Source: Flagellimonas oceanensis
GTDB taxonomy: Bacteria > Bacteroidota > Bacteroidia > Flavobacteriales > Flavobacteriaceae
Reading direction: 5' to 3'
Assembly (NCBI RefSeq): GCF_003992595.1
Contig: NZ_RZNA01000049.1
Span: forward strand, 1 to 64,000
DNA: 64,000 nucleotides
The notes below the pieces were generated by a model. That model had not been told where the DNA came from. It made no database searches and saw only the letters and a list, made by a program, of their open reading frames with translations. Positions 25,840-35,642 of the stretch are shown in pieces (position 1 is the stretch's first letter; the number at the start of each line of letters is the position of its first letter). The translations under genes and the position numbers were made by a program.

Positions 25840-26880
25840 TTATTTAATGTACTTGATTTCTTCTGGTACTTCAGCATCTTGAATATCGAAAAACCCTTGA
25901 TTTTCCATCCATTCGTTGCTGTAGACCTTGCTCATGTACCTTGAACCATGGTCTGGGAATACCACAACAACATTACTATCCTCTGTGAATTCTCCTTCTG
26001 TGTTCAATTGGTACAATGCCTGAGTTGCGGCACCACTTGTGTAACCTGCAAAAATACCTTCGGTATGGGCTAATTTACGGGCCATATGGGCACTTTCGCC
26101 ATCAGTTACCTTCACATATCTATCAATGGCATTGAAATCCGTTGCAGCAGGTATCAAGTTTTTGCCCAATCCTTCAATTCGGTATGGATACACTTCATTG
26201 TGATCAAACTCTCCGGTTTCGTGATATTTTTTCAATACGGAACCATACGCATCAACACCCAAAACTTTAATTTTCGGGTTCTGCTCTTTCAAATAACGAG
26301 CAATTCCTGAAATAGTCCCTCCTGTTCCACTACAGGCTACCAAATGGGTAATCTGACCATTGGTCTGTTCCCAAATTTCTGGTCCAGTACTGGAATAGTG
26401 CGCATCAATGTTCAACTCGTTAAAATATTGATTGATGTATATGGAATTAGGCGTTTCGCTATGCAAACGCTTTGCCACTTCGTAGTAAGAACGTGGATCA
26501 TCCGCACTGACATGGGCTGGACAAACATAAACGTTTGCTCCCATGGAACGCAACATATCAATCTTGTCTGGGGATGATTTTGAACTTACGGCCAAAATAC
26601 ATTTGTATCCCTTAACAATACTCACCATGGCAATACTAAAGCCTGTGTTGCCCGATGTGGTCTCAATAATGGTGCTACCCGGCTTAAGAATACCTTTACG
26701 CTCGGCTTCTTCAATAATATGAATCGCAATTCTATCTTTTGAAGAATGTCCAGGATTAAAGCATTCCAGTTTAGCATAGAAATTTCCAGTAAGTGGGGCG
26801 GTAATTCTGTTTAGCTTAACTAAGGGGGTACTTCCAATTAGGTCTAGGATATTGCTGTACGCATTTATCTGTTTCTTCAT
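25840..26880 (-). CDS. PLP-dependent cysteine-synthase-family protein, likely cysteate synthase (CapA-like)
   Basis: Fold-type II PLP enzyme: the Schiff-base Lys is in HSSKDRIA (about residue 48), the PLP-phosphate loop is [13 protein letters not shown], and the Gly-rich loop is [11 protein letters not shown]. It resembles O-acetylserine sulfhydrylase, but the usual SVKDR is SSKDR. With an SPT-like gene beside it, the likely reaction is O-phosphoserine plus sulfite to cysteate, feeding sulfonolipid synthesis. An ordinary cysteine or cystathionine synthase role is not excluded. Cytoplasmic. Has its own promoter box and terminator. Confidence 0.7.
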   Translation of the reverse strand: MKKQINAYSNILDLIGSTPLVKLNRITAPLTGNFYAKLECFNPGHSSKDRIAIHIIEEAERKGILKPGSTIIETTSGNTGFSIAMVSIVKGYKCILAVSSKSSPDKIDMLRSMGANVYVCPAHVSADDPRSYYEVAKRLHSETPNSIYINQYFNELNIDAHYSSTGPEIWEQTNGQITHLVACSGTGGTISGIARYLKEQNPKIKVLGVDAYGSVLKKYHETGEFDHNEVYPYRIEGLGKNLIPAATDFNAIDRYVKVTDGESAHMARKLAHTEGIFAGYTSGAATQALYQLNTEGEFTEDSNVVVVFPDHGSRYMSKVYSNEWMENQGFFDIQDAEVPEEIKYIK

Positions 26881-26933
26881 AACTGGTATTAGGTAGGGAA
26901 CAATTCTTAAAACAATAAGAAATTTGTTCCGTG

Positions 26934-26941
26934 CAAATGTA
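26934..26941 (-). promoter_or_regulatory. TAnnTTTG -7 box of the CapA-like gene
   Basis: The minus strand reads TACATTTG followed by C, about 53 bp upstream of ATG 26880. It lies just past the stop of the upstream oligopeptidase gene (26953). Confidence 0.45.
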
Positions 26942-26952
26942 ACATTTTATTT

Positions 26953-29091
26953 TTAAAGCGCTTTTCCTTCGAGGTCCAAAATAAAGGCATATTCCTTTGC
27001 GGTTTCCTTCAACGCTTCAAATCTGCCCGATGCTCCTCCATGTCCAGCATCCATATTGGTATCCAAAAACAAGAGGTTGTCATTGGTTTTGTACTCGCGT
27101 AACTTGGCCACCCACTTGGCTGGCTCCCAATATTGCACTTGGGAATCATGTAGGCCTGTGGACACATACATATGCGGATACGCCTTGGCCTCTACATTAT
27201 CGTAAGGGGAATAGGATTTAATGTAATCGTAATATTCCTTTTCGTTCGGATTGCCCCATTCGTCATATTCCCCTGTGGTCAATGGAATGGTATCATCCAG
27301 CATGGTAGTGACCACATCCACAAAAGGCACGGCCGCAATCACGCCATGATATAACTCCGGCTCAATATTAATAATGGCCCCCATCAACAGTCCGCCAGCG
27401 GAGCCACCCATGGCATATAAATGTTCTGAACTCGTGTAATTGCTATCTATCAGGTATTTGGAAACATCGACAAAATCGGTGAAAGTGTTTTTCTTATGCA
27501 ACAATTTACCATCTTCATACCAAGGTCTACCCAAATACTCACCACCTCGAACGTGCGCAATGGCATAAATAAACCCTCTATCCAACAAACTCAATCGAAT
27601 CGATGAAAAATAAGGGTCAATCGTAGCACCATACGACCCATAACCATACTGCAACAACGGACTGGTGCCATCCAGTGGTGTATCCTTGTGATAAATAATC
27701 GAGATAGGCACTTTTTTTCCATCCCTCGCTGTTGCCCACAAGCGTTCGGTTTTATAGTTGTCCTTATCGAACTTACCACCCAAAACCTCTTGTTGCTTCA
27801 TTACCGTTTTGGTTTGGGTTTCCATATCAAAATCGATAATGGCATACGGTTCCCCCATCTCGTTGTAATAGTAACGAAGGACTTTGGTATCAAAATCCAA
27901 GTTAACGGAGGGCCCAGCAACGTAGGTCTCACTATCAAAAGGCAGATAATAACTGTCGGAACCGTCCCATTTGGCTATTTTCATTTGGTTGAGGCCATTG
28001 TTACGCTCGGTTACCACATAATAATCCCTGAAAATCTCAACATCCTCCAACAAAACATCCTCTTGGTGTGGTATAAATTCTTTCCAATGCTGTGATGATG
28101 TATTGTTTTCGCCAGTTTTCATCAACTTAAAGTTGGTGGCGCCATCTTTATTGGTCAGCACATAAAAGTCGTCCTCAAAATGGGAAATGGAATATTCCAC
28201 CCCTTTTTCCCGTGGGGAGAACACCTTGAATTCTCCTTCGGCATCATCTGCGTCCAAAATTCGATATTCAGATGTAAGCGTACTACTGGAGCCGATTACA
28301 ATATATTTTCTGGATTTGGTCTTATAGACAAAAGTATTGTAGGTGGAATCCTTTTCATGGAAAACCAGTTCGTCCTCATCGGATGAGGTACCCAACACGT
28401 GCTTGAAAATCCTATCCGAACGTAGCGTGACAGGGTCCTTTTTTGTGTAGAAAAGCGTTTTATTATCGTTGGCCCAAACGGAGCTTCCCGTGGTGTTTTC
28501 GATGATGTCCGGGTAAATCTCTCCAGATTTGAGGTTCTTTACCTGAATATTGTACTGTCTTCTAGAAATAGTATCCGTTCCAAAGGAGGCCATGGTATTG
28601 TCCGGGCTAATGGAAACACCTCTTAAGTTGAAAAATTCGTGTCCTTCGGCCATTTGATTGCAATCGAACAACAATTCCTCCTCCGCATTCAAGCTTTCTT
28701 TTTTACGGGAATAAATAGGATACTCCTTACCCTCCTCATATCGGGTAATATACCAGTATCCATCCAATTTATAGGGGACCGAAGAATCATCTTCTTTGAT
28801 TCTACCTTTCATTTCCTTGAAAAGTTCCTCTTGGAATTTCTCGGTGTGAGCGGTCATTTTATGGAAGTACTCGTTCTCAGCGTTCAAATAGTCGAGCACC
28901 TGCTGGTCTTCCCTATTGTTCATCCAATAATAGTCATCGATTCTTACATCGCCATGTTTTTCAAGTTGCGTTGGATGCTTAGGGGCCACAGGAGGAGTTA
29001 TGTTCATGGATTCTTCTTTGTTGTTTTTGCAAGCGGTCGCAAAAATAAGGCATAAAACCAGAACAGAAATTCTTGAATTCGTTTGTTTCAT
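26953..29091 (-). CDS. prolyl oligopeptidase-family lipoprotein (S9A, oligopeptidase B-like)
   Basis: The signal peptide has lipobox TAC at about residue 21. The N-terminal ~430 residues are a beta-propeller and the C-terminal third is the alpha/beta-hydrolase. The nucleophile is in MGGSAGGLLMG (about 556), the acid in a Leu-His-Asp-like STGLHDSQV region (about 644), and the His is in MDAGHGGASGR (about 680). The propeller-first order and the RVDDYYWM-like RIDDYYWM near the start fit PtrB/oligopeptidase B, which cleaves after basic residues in short peptides. Envelope-anchored. Diverges from ybaB. Confidence 0.88.
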   Translation of the reverse strand: MKQTNSRISVLVLCLIFATACKNNKEESMNITPPVAPKHPTQLEKHGDVRIDDYYWMNNREDQQVLDYLNAENEYFHKMTAHTEKFQEELFKEMKGRIKEDDSSVPYKLDGYWYITRYEEGKEYPIYSRKKESLNAEEELLFDCNQMAEGHEFFNLRGVSISPDNTMASFGTDTISRRQYNIQVKNLKSGEIYPDIIENTTGSSVWANDNKTLFYTKKDPVTLRSDRIFKHVLGTSSDEDELVFHEKDSTYNTFVYKTKSRKYIVIGSSSTLTSEYRILDADDAEGEFKVFSPREKGVEYSISHFEDDFYVLTNKDGATNFKLMKTGENNTSSQHWKEFIPHQEDVLLEDVEIFRDYYVVTERNNGLNQMKIAKWDGSDSYYLPFDSETYVAGPSVNLDFDTKVLRYYYNEMGEPYAIIDFDMETQTKTVMKQQEVLGGKFDKDNYKTERLWATARDGKKVPISIIYHKDTPLDGTSPLLQYGYGSYGATIDPYFSSIRLSLLDRGFIYAIAHVRGGEYLGRPWYEDGKLLHKKNTFTDFVDVSKYLIDSNYTSSEHLYAMGGSAGGLLMGAIINIEPELYHGVIAAVPFVDVVTTMLDDTIPLTTGEYDEWGNPNEKEYYDYIKSYSPYDNVEAKAYPHMYVSTGLHDSQVQYWEPAKWVAKLREYKTNDNLLFLDTNMDAGHGGASGRFEALKETAKEYAFILDLEGKAL

Positions 29092-29195
29092 TGGAAAGTG
29101 TTTTAGCCAATTTACTACTTTTGACCTTAGGTTTGATAAATATTAATGCATTGCTTGTTTGGACGATTGTCCGACAAGCCTAAAAATTTGAAGAT

Positions 29196-29522
29196 ATGTT
29201 CGGAGATCTAATGGGAATGATGGGTAAAATTAAAGAAACCCAAAAGAAAGTTGAAGAAACCAAGGAGCGATTGAACACTGTGATGATTGATGAAGAATCC
29301 TCCGATGGACTCCTTAAAGTCACCTTAACGGCCAATCGTGAAATAAAATCCATCGCTATTGATGATTCCCTGCTGGAAGACAAAGAGCAATTGGAAGATT
29401 ATTTGGTACTCACGTTGAACAAAGCCATAGAGAAGGCCAGCAAAGTAAACGAAGCGGAATTGGCAGCTGTAGCAAAAGAAGGCATGCCAAACATTCCTGG
29501 CATGGATGCTTTTATGAAGTAG
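29196..29522 (+). CDS. ybaB: YbaB/EbfC nucleoid-associated protein
   Basis: A small (108-residue) DNA-binding dimer with the YbaB pattern: a long N-terminal helix ([20 protein letters not shown]), a central beta sheet with [19 protein letters not shown], and a closing helix [17 protein letters not shown]. It binds DNA non-specifically or at short motifs. Not next to dnaX/recR here. A large hairpin repeat lies just after it. Confidence 0.92.
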   Translation: MFGDLMGMMGKIKETQKKVEETKERLNTVMIDEESSDGLLKVTLTANREIKSIAIDDSLLEDKEQLEDYLVLTLNKAIEKASKVNEAELAAVAKEGMPNIPGMDAFMK

Positions 29523-29529
29523 TATGTAA

Positions 29530-29578
29530 GGTCGAGCGCGGTCGAGACCTTTTTAGACTTCTCGACTACGCTCGAAGT
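29530..29578. repeat. REP-like hairpin (TCGAGCG...CGCTCGA)
   Basis: TCGAGCGCGGTCGAGA pairs with TCTCGACTACGCTCGA around the loop CCTTTTTAGACT. Stem of about 16 bp with two mismatches. It lies between two convergent genes (ybaB and threonine aldolase) and could terminate both. The right arm and its flank resemble a short repeat seen in many Bacteroidota genomes, a statement from memory. Confidence 0.75.
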
Positions 29579-29584
29579 GACGAA

Positions 29585-30610
29585 TTACCCTAAAGTTTTC
29601 AAAACTTTTAGGAAATGCTGATGCATGGTATCGGTATAGTCTAAATGGGTAACAATTCTGAGTTTACCTTGTCCCATTCCGATGATGGATACTTGATTTT
29701 TGTTCAATTGATCCAAAAATGCTTCGGAAGACATTTTATCCTCATTTATTTCAAATATGATGATGTTTGTTTCGATAGGTTCCACTTTTTTGATGAAATC
29801 CAACGATTCAAGCACCCCTCCTATTTCCGCTGCTTTTTTATGGTCTTCTGCCAGTCGGTCAATATTGTTGTCCAAAGCATAAATGCCCGCCGCAGCCAAA
29901 TAACCTGACTGACGCATTCCTCCACCAAACACTTTGCGAATCCGCAAGGCTTTGTCTATATCGGCTTTGCTTCCCACCAAAACAGAACCTACGGGGCAGC
30001 CCATACCCTTGCTCAAACATACGCTTATCGTATCGAACAACTTGCCATAAGCTTTTGGGTCCTCACCTTTTTTCACTAAAGCGTTCCACAATCGGGCGCC
30101 ATCCAAATGGTATTTTAAATTGTGCTTATCACATACCTTTCGGATTTTCTTCAATTCTTCAAAATCCCAACAAGCACCACCGCCTTTGTTCGTCGTATTT
30201 TCTATGCAGACCAATGTGGTCAGAGGACTGTGAGAAAAATCGGGTGGATTTATGGAGGCTTCTACCTGTTCGGCGGTCATCATACCGCGATGACCATCTA
30301 CCAATCGGCACGAAACCCCACTGTTGAAGCTTACTCCTCCTCCTTCATAATTGTAAACGTGAGCGTATTTGTCACATATCAATTGGTCCCCGGGTTGGGT
30401 ATGAATTTTAATGGCCGTTTGGTTGGTCATGGTGCCACTCGGGAAAAACAGGGCGGCTTCCATACCAAAATACTCGGCAACTTTGGCTTCCAATTCATTT
30501 ACCGTAGGGTCGTTTTTAAATACATCATCACCTACTTTCGCATTCATCATAGCCTCCAACATTCCCGCTGAAGGTCTAGTGACCGTGTCACTTATCAAGT
30601 TTATCTCCAT
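29585..30610 (-). CDS. ltaE: low-specificity threonine aldolase
   Basis: A PLP fold-type I enzyme that splits L-threonine/allo-threonine to glycine and acetaldehyde. N-terminus INLISDTVTRPSAGML is diagnostic. ALFFPSGTMTNQTAI binds PLP, YHLDGARLWNA supplies the Asp, and SVCLSKGMGCPVGSVL holds the PLP Lys (about residue 199). 341 residues is the normal length. The start lies 8 bp after the stop of the upstream zinc protease gene, so the two are probably one transcript. Cytoplasmic. Confidence 0.92.
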   Translation of the reverse strand: MEINLISDTVTRPSAGMLEAMMNAKVGDDVFKNDPTVNELEAKVAEYFGMEAALFFPSGTMTNQTAIKIHTQPGDQLICDKYAHVYNYEGGGVSFNSGVSCRLVDGHRGMMTAEQVEASINPPDFSHSPLTTLVCIENTTNKGGGACWDFEELKKIRKVCDKHNLKYHLDGARLWNALVKKGEDPKAYGKLFDTISVCLSKGMGCPVGSVLVGSKADIDKALRIRKVFGGGMRQSGYLAAAGIYALDNNIDRLAEDHKKAAEIGGVLESLDFIKKVEPIETNIIIFEINEDKMSSEAFLDQLNKNQVSIIGMGQGKLRIVTHLDYTDTMHQHFLKVLKTLG

Positions 30611-30618
30611 ATAATTAT

Positions 30619-33021
30619 TTAGTCCATGCAGTCCATTCCAATAGGCGAACCGTCAGGGATTTTTTCAACAGGTATCAATTTAAATTCTGAAGGCTCTTTC
30701 ATGAATGCATCAATTCTTTTTACCATTTCCGCAGCAATGGCATTCTTACCATTGCTTAAGAGTTGTGTTTTCAGATTGTTCAACGCTTCATTGGCAATGG
30801 CATTTACTTGTGGATGCACATCATCATGCGCAGCAAGGTTCATGAAATGATAAAGTACCCTAAAGTTGATGGTATTCTGTACTTCTGCCTCGTAATCATC
30901 ACGGTGTGATACATCAAAAGTAGCCTTGATGGTCTCATCCAGTACTTCTGTTAAGCCCATTTGTCCTTTATCCAAGCTTTTTTGCTGAATCAACCGGGAA
31001 GCACGTTGCGGATGGAGCAACAGTCCCAATGTCATATCCGCAGCCGTTTCCGGAATGGAGAGTGCATCAAAACTCACTCCTGTTCGTCCCTTGAACGATT
31101 CCCTTGAACGTCCAAATCCAATAGCTCTTGGTGGAAAAAGGTTCAATTTATCCTTGGGAACGGCAATCACTTCGGCATTCAATGTTTGTAGAATGGACTC
31201 CAATGCTGCTTCCTGAACCGCTTCATTTATAGGTTTGACGGGAGTTTGACCTCCATCTTTAACGGCATAATTGTAATCCAGGCCTCCGATGACCTTGGAA
31301 ACTGCTTCAGTTTGATATCTATGGAAGAAATATAGCGGCACAAACACATCTTCCAAAACGGAATAGGCTTCGCCTGTTTTAATATTGTCTATGGAAAAGT
31401 TTTCGATGGCCTTTTTTCGGATTTCCAACATCGCATCCAATTCTTGGCTGGCACTTTTACCATTATCCCACAAGTGGGCCAATGCATGCGCTCCTCCCGA
31501 AGGACGAGCATCTTGGTCAGAAATATATCTCAATCCATCATCTTGTGCTTTTTCTAAAATGGCATTCAATGCAGCCTCTTCATCAGTGCCGCTTGGAAAA
31601 TCTGAGTAGGCATAGGTCACAATTACCTTATCCCACTCGCCTATTCCTGTATCGTACGCATTGTCAAAAGTGATTTTCCCTCCTTCCAACTCAAATTGTG
31701 GATGTGGGTAGTCCATCACAGAAGCCCTATTGTTGGTACTAGCTGCAAAGTTGTGGGCAAAACCGAGCGTATGCCCTATTTCGTGTGCTGAAAGTTGACG
31801 AATTCGTGCCAAGGCCAACTCCAACATCAGTTCATAATTATCATCGCGTTCGGCAAAAGGTTGATTCATCAAGGCTTGAGCAATCATAAAATCCTGACGA
31901 ATTCGTAAACTTCCCAAACTTACGTGCCCTTTCAAAATCTCTCCTGTTCTTGGGTCGGAAACACTGCTTCCATAACTCCAGCCACGCGTGGAACGGTGTA
32001 CCCACTGCACCACATTGTAACGAATGTCAAGTGGGTCGGCATCATCGGGCAGCATTTTCATTTGAAAGGCATTCTTGTAACCCGCAGCTTCAAACGCTTG
32101 GTTCCACCATTTACCACCGTCCAACAGAGCAGAACGGATAGGTTCCGGGGTTCCGTTGTCCAAATAATACACAATGGGCTCAACGGCTTCGCTTACTTCC
32201 GCAGTAGGGTCTTTCTTTTGTAAACGGTGTCTTCTAATGAATCTTTTTACCAATGATTCCTGTACGGGCGTGGCATAATCATAATAAGAAAAGGGATATC
32301 CTCCGCTACGGGGATCAAACGCTCTTTTTTCGTAGTCATCATCGGGAAGTGCTATGAGTGAGTGGTGCTGAGCTACGGTTACCAAACTGGGCGTTGGTGT
32401 CACAGAACGAATCCAAGCACCTTGTGGCTCTCCTTTGAAGGTCAACGTAACATCGAACTCCACATTTTTGGGAAATGCCTTGGTGCGATCGAAGGCCCAT
32501 GCACTTTTCGATTTATCCAGACTATACGAGCCTTGCTTGGCCCTTTTTAACCGATTCGAAACACCGTGGGCATCCCGCATAAGAAAATCAGTGAAATCTA
32601 TCAAGTAGCTACCTTTGGACTCTTCCACAATCTCAAAACCTTCCAGAATGGATTTGGCAAAAGCCTGCTCCACAGATTTACGTTCCAATTCATTTTCCGT
32701 AATGGCCCGATATTGTAAGTTTGGCTGCACCAAAAGCAGTTTTTTACCGGCTTTTTTAAAGAAAACAACCTGTTCGTTGCCCAATTGGCCACGGTCGAGA
32801 CCAATATCATTACTTCCCACGCCACTGCTCAGTGCATAGACATATAAAAATTCCTTTTCCAGGTCATCTACTTGCAGATAGATTTTGTCCGTGGAATCAT
32901 CATAGAAAAAATCGAAATAGCCAGAAAACTTTTGGAAATCCTTGGCCTTTTCAAAAGTTTGAGCGCCTATCGAGGTGCAAACAAAATAAAATAAAGCGAT
33001 GAGGGTAGTCGTGTTCTTCAT
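30619..33021 (-). CDS. large exported zinc-dependent metalloprotease (DUF5117-type)
   Basis: The inner ATG at 33021 gives a signal peptide (MKNTTTLIALFYFVCTSIGAQ); the longer frame adds 58 residues with no supporting signal. The metzincin motif HEIGHTLGFAHNFA is in the middle, matching HExxHxxGxxH. The N-terminal ~300 residues and the conserved VEFDVTLTFKG and MDYPHP (Met-turn-like) segments fit the Bacteroidota family of ~800-residue zinc proteases. Secreted or periplasmic; substrate unknown. First gene of an operon with threonine aldolase. Confidence 0.85.
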   Translation of the reverse strand: MKNTTTLIALFYFVCTSIGAQTFEKAKDFQKFSGYFDFFYDDSTDKIYLQVDDLEKEFLYVYALSSGVGSNDIGLDRGQLGNEQVVFFKKAGKKLLLVQPNLQYRAITENELERKSVEQAFAKSILEGFEIVEESKGSYLIDFTDFLMRDAHGVSNRLKRAKQGSYSLDKSKSAWAFDRTKAFPKNVEFDVTLTFKGEPQGAWIRSVTPTPSLVTVAQHHSLIALPDDDYEKRAFDPRSGGYPFSYYDYATPVQESLVKRFIRRHRLQKKDPTAEVSEAVEPIVYYLDNGTPEPIRSALLDGGKWWNQAFEAAGYKNAFQMKMLPDDADPLDIRYNVVQWVHRSTRGWSYGSSVSDPRTGEILKGHVSLGSLRIRQDFMIAQALMNQPFAERDDNYELMLELALARIRQLSAHEIGHTLGFAHNFAASTNNRASVMDYPHPQFELEGGKITFDNAYDTGIGEWDKVIVTYAYSDFPSGTDEEAALNAILEKAQDDGLRYISDQDARPSGGAHALAHLWDNGKSASQELDAMLEIRKKAIENFSIDNIKTGEAYSVLEDVFVPLYFFHRYQTEAVSKVIGGLDYNYAVKDGGQTPVKPINEAVQEAALESILQTLNAEVIAVPKDKLNLFPPRAIGFGRSRESFKGRTGVSFDALSIPETAADMTLGLLLHPQRASRLIQQKSLDKGQMGLTEVLDETIKATFDVSHRDDYEAEVQNTINFRVLYHFMNLAAHDDVHPQVNAIANEALNNLKTQLLSNGKNAIAAEMVKRIDAFMKEPSEFKLIPVEKIPDGSPIGMDCMD

Positions 33022-33216
33022 AATCCGGTTGAAATGTTGCTTTAAAATTATGGAAATCCTTTTAAATAAACCTTCAATAACTTCCCTACTTAACAAAACC
33101 ACAATTTCATAAAATTCGAAGCTTATTTTTAAATATTCCTTTTTTCTACATATTGATTTTTGAATAATGTTAACCCATATAGCCAAATGAATCACCTATC
33201 TTAAAAGAAAAACTAT

Positions 33217-34683
33217 ATGGGCACTACCGAGGACAAATCCATCTTTTCCAGCTACATAAAAAAAGATGGCCTGTTTGATGAAGTTTTCGATAAAAATGGG
33301 GATGTCAAATCCGTTTACCAGAAGCTTTTGGACTTGTATGGCACACGAACCATTGATGATTATGTCAACTTGAACAACAAAGCTAAATCATCTTTTTTCA
33401 ATCAGGGAATTACTTTTCAGGTATATGGTGATAAGCAAAGTCAGGAAAAGATTTTTCCGTTTGACCTTTTTCCCAGAATCATCTCTACGGATGAATGGGA
33501 AATCATAGAAAAAGGTGCCATCCAACGTAACATTGCCCTCAATCATTTTTTATGGGATGTATACCACGACAAAAAAATTGTCAAAGACAAAGTGGTGCCC
33601 ATAGAGCTTTTGAGTTCATCTCCCAACTATTTGCACCAAATGATGGGGGTTGACCCACCCAATCAAATTTACAACCACATCTCTGGAACGGACATCATTA
33701 AACATTCGGATGGCAATTATTATGTGTTGGAAGATAATATCCGTTGCCCCTCGGGCGTGAGCTATGTTATCTGTAACCGTACTGCGTTAAAGAGAGCTTT
33801 GTTCGGGGTGTTTAACCATTACAAAACACATTCGGTAACCAATTACGCCGAAAACCTCCTGCATCTATTGGAAACTGCAAAACCTCATGGAGTTGATGCA
33901 CCAGTAACCGTTGTAATTACCCCAGGTATGTTCAACTCGGCTTATTATGAACATTCCTATCTGGCCAAGGCCATGGGCGTGGAATTGGTGGAAGGGCGCG
34001 ACCTTTTTGTGGAAAACGATTTTGTCTACATGAAGACTACACAAGGTCCTGTTCGTGTGGATGTCGTATACCGAAGAATTGACGATCTTTTCCTAGACCC
34101 CATGGAATTCAGTCCCGATTCTGCTTTGGGGGTGCCCGGCATTTTCGCTGCGTATCGTAAAGGCAATGTTACCCTTGCAAACGCTCCAGGAACCGGTGTT
34201 GCAGACGATAAGGCCATTTACACCTATATGCCAGACATCATAAAATATTATTTGGACGAAGAGCCCATTCTTAAAAACGTCCATACTTATCATTGTAGTC
34301 GTCCGAAGGAACTGCAGTATGTATTGGATAATATCAAGGACTTGGTCATAAAACCTGTGGACGAGGCTGGCGGATACGGTATTTCCATAGGAAACCGACT
34401 GACCAAGGATGAAATTGAACGGGTAAAGTCTGAGGTTAAGGCCAATCCACGTAAATATGTGGCACAGCCCATTATGTCGCTTTCTGTCCACCCCACTTAT
34501 ATAGATCAGAAAGAATCCTTTGAACAACGTCATGTGGATTTAAGAACCTTTACCGTGCTTGGCAAAGACGAACAATTTGTATTAAAAGGAGGGCTTACCC
34601 GCGTAGCCCTCAAAGAAGGAAATTTAATCGTGAATTCCTCCCAAGGAGGCGGTTCCAAAGATACGTGGGTCCTAAAACAATAA
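33217..34683 (+). CDS. circularly permuted type 2 ATP-grasp protein
   Basis: DUF404/DUF407-type ATP-grasp ligase. Visible family motifs: VLEDNIRCPSGVSYVICNR (about 173), DVVYRRIDDLF, NAPGTGVADDKAIYTYM (about 325), the nucleotide-binding Lys in LVIKPVDEAGGYGI (about 380), and the end motif NSSQGGGSKDTWVL. ATP-grasp enzymes form C-N bonds through acyl-phosphate. The partner genes directly after (alpha-E, transglutaminase) match a widespread module predicted to synthesise or attach a peptide. Cytoplasmic; product unknown. 4 bp separate it from the alpha-E gene. Confidence 0.9.
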   Translation: MGTTEDKSIFSSYIKKDGLFDEVFDKNGDVKSVYQKLLDLYGTRTIDDYVNLNNKAKSSFFNQGITFQVYGDKQSQEKIFPFDLFPRIISTDEWEIIEKGAIQRNIALNHFLWDVYHDKKIVKDKVVPIELLSSSPNYLHQMMGVDPPNQIYNHISGTDIIKHSDGNYYVLEDNIRCPSGVSYVICNRTALKRALFGVFNHYKTHSVTNYAENLLHLLETAKPHGVDAPVTVVITPGMFNSAYYEHSYLAKAMGVELVEGRDLFVENDFVYMKTTQGPVRVDVVYRRIDDLFLDPMEFSPDSALGVPGIFAAYRKGNVTLANAPGTGVADDKAIYTYMPDIIKYYLDEEPILKNVHTYHCSRPKELQYVLDNIKDLVIKPVDEAGGYGISIGNRLTKDEIERVKSEVKANPRKYVAQPIMSLSVHPTYIDQKESFEQRHVDLRTFTVLGKDEQFVLKGGLTRVALKEGNLIVNSSQGGGSKDTWVLKQ

Positions 34684-34687
34684 CTAT

Positions 34688-35635
34688 ATGCTTTCAAGAG
34701 TAGCCAACAACCTATTTTGGATGGGTAGATATATTGAACGTGCAGAACATATTGCCCGTTTTATGAATGTGAATTACTTTGCTTCGTTGGATGCCCCTAA
34801 TCAACTTTCCCAGTCAAGGAATTTTGTTTTGCAGTCCATGTTGTTCATGGTCGGAGACCCTGTTTCGGACATCGATAAGGAATTGAACGAGGAAGAAGTA
34901 CTATATGATTTGGGACTGAATCCAGAAAAACCCTATTCCATTATCAGTAGCATAAAAGTGGCGCGTGAAAACGCCAATAGTTCCCGTGATTTGATATCCA
35001 CTGAGCTTTACGAAAGTTTGAACAAGTTCTATCACTTTGTGATGAACTATCCCACGGAGACCTATAAAAAAACCAACCTTTATGACTTTACCGTCAATAT
35101 AACCGAAATTACTGCGGTGCTGCGGGGTAAAATCCGAGGTACGCTATTGCATGATGAAGTCTATGCCATCATTATGATGGGCGTAAACATTGAAAGGGCC
35201 ATTCAGATTACTCGAATCATCAACACAAAATACAACGATGCCCTCATGGCCAAAGGAAGCTATAAAGATCCTATTGGCAACAGTTATGAATGGACCACCT
35301 TATTAAAATGCGCAGAATCTTATGATATGATGCGCAGATTGTACAAAAAAACACCTAATGGCACCTCTACCTTAGAGTTCTTGTTGTTGAATGGTAAATG
35401 TCCAAGATCGTTCATGAACTGTATCAACCAAGTGCACAAGCATATTTTGGAAATCGACAAAAAGGTAGAATACTCCCAAAGTTCCACGGCATTTTTAGTG
35501 GGGAAAGTAAAGGCAGAATTTCAGTTTAAACAGGTAGACGAAGTTTTGGAGGATATCCAAGGAAACCTGAATATGATCCTTAATAAAATGTTCAAAATTA
35601 GCGAGAGTATGGAGAAAGAATTCTTTAACTACTGA
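34688..35635 (+). CDS. alpha-E domain protein (DUF403)
   Basis: All-helical protein beginning MLSRVANNLFWMGRYIERAE, the diagnostic alpha-E opening (LSRxAxxLxWxGRYxERAE). Further conserved positions are FDYxxx-type helices and ALWL-less C-terminal part. No enzyme active site is known; it is thought to work with the ATP-grasp partner. The start is 4 bp after the ATP-grasp stop, so they are co-translated or at least co-transcribed. 315 residues, normal length. Confidence 0.9.
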   Translation: MLSRVANNLFWMGRYIERAEHIARFMNVNYFASLDAPNQLSQSRNFVLQSMLFMVGDPVSDIDKELNEEEVLYDLGLNPEKPYSIISSIKVARENANSSRDLISTELYESLNKFYHFVMNYPTETYKKTNLYDFTVNITEITAVLRGKIRGTLLHDEVYAIIMMGVNIERAIQITRIINTKYNDALMAKGSYKDPIGNSYEWTTLLKCAESYDMMRRLYKKTPNGTSTLEFLLLNGKCPRSFMNCINQVHKHILEIDKKVEYSQSSTAFLVGKVKAEFQFKQVDEVLEDIQGNLNMILNKMFKISESMEKEFFNY

Positions 35636-35642
35636 TACTTTT

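Noticed and set aside
30122-30571. 149-codon frame opposite the threonine aldolase
   Set aside because: Shadow of the aldolase, which has all catalytic motifs.
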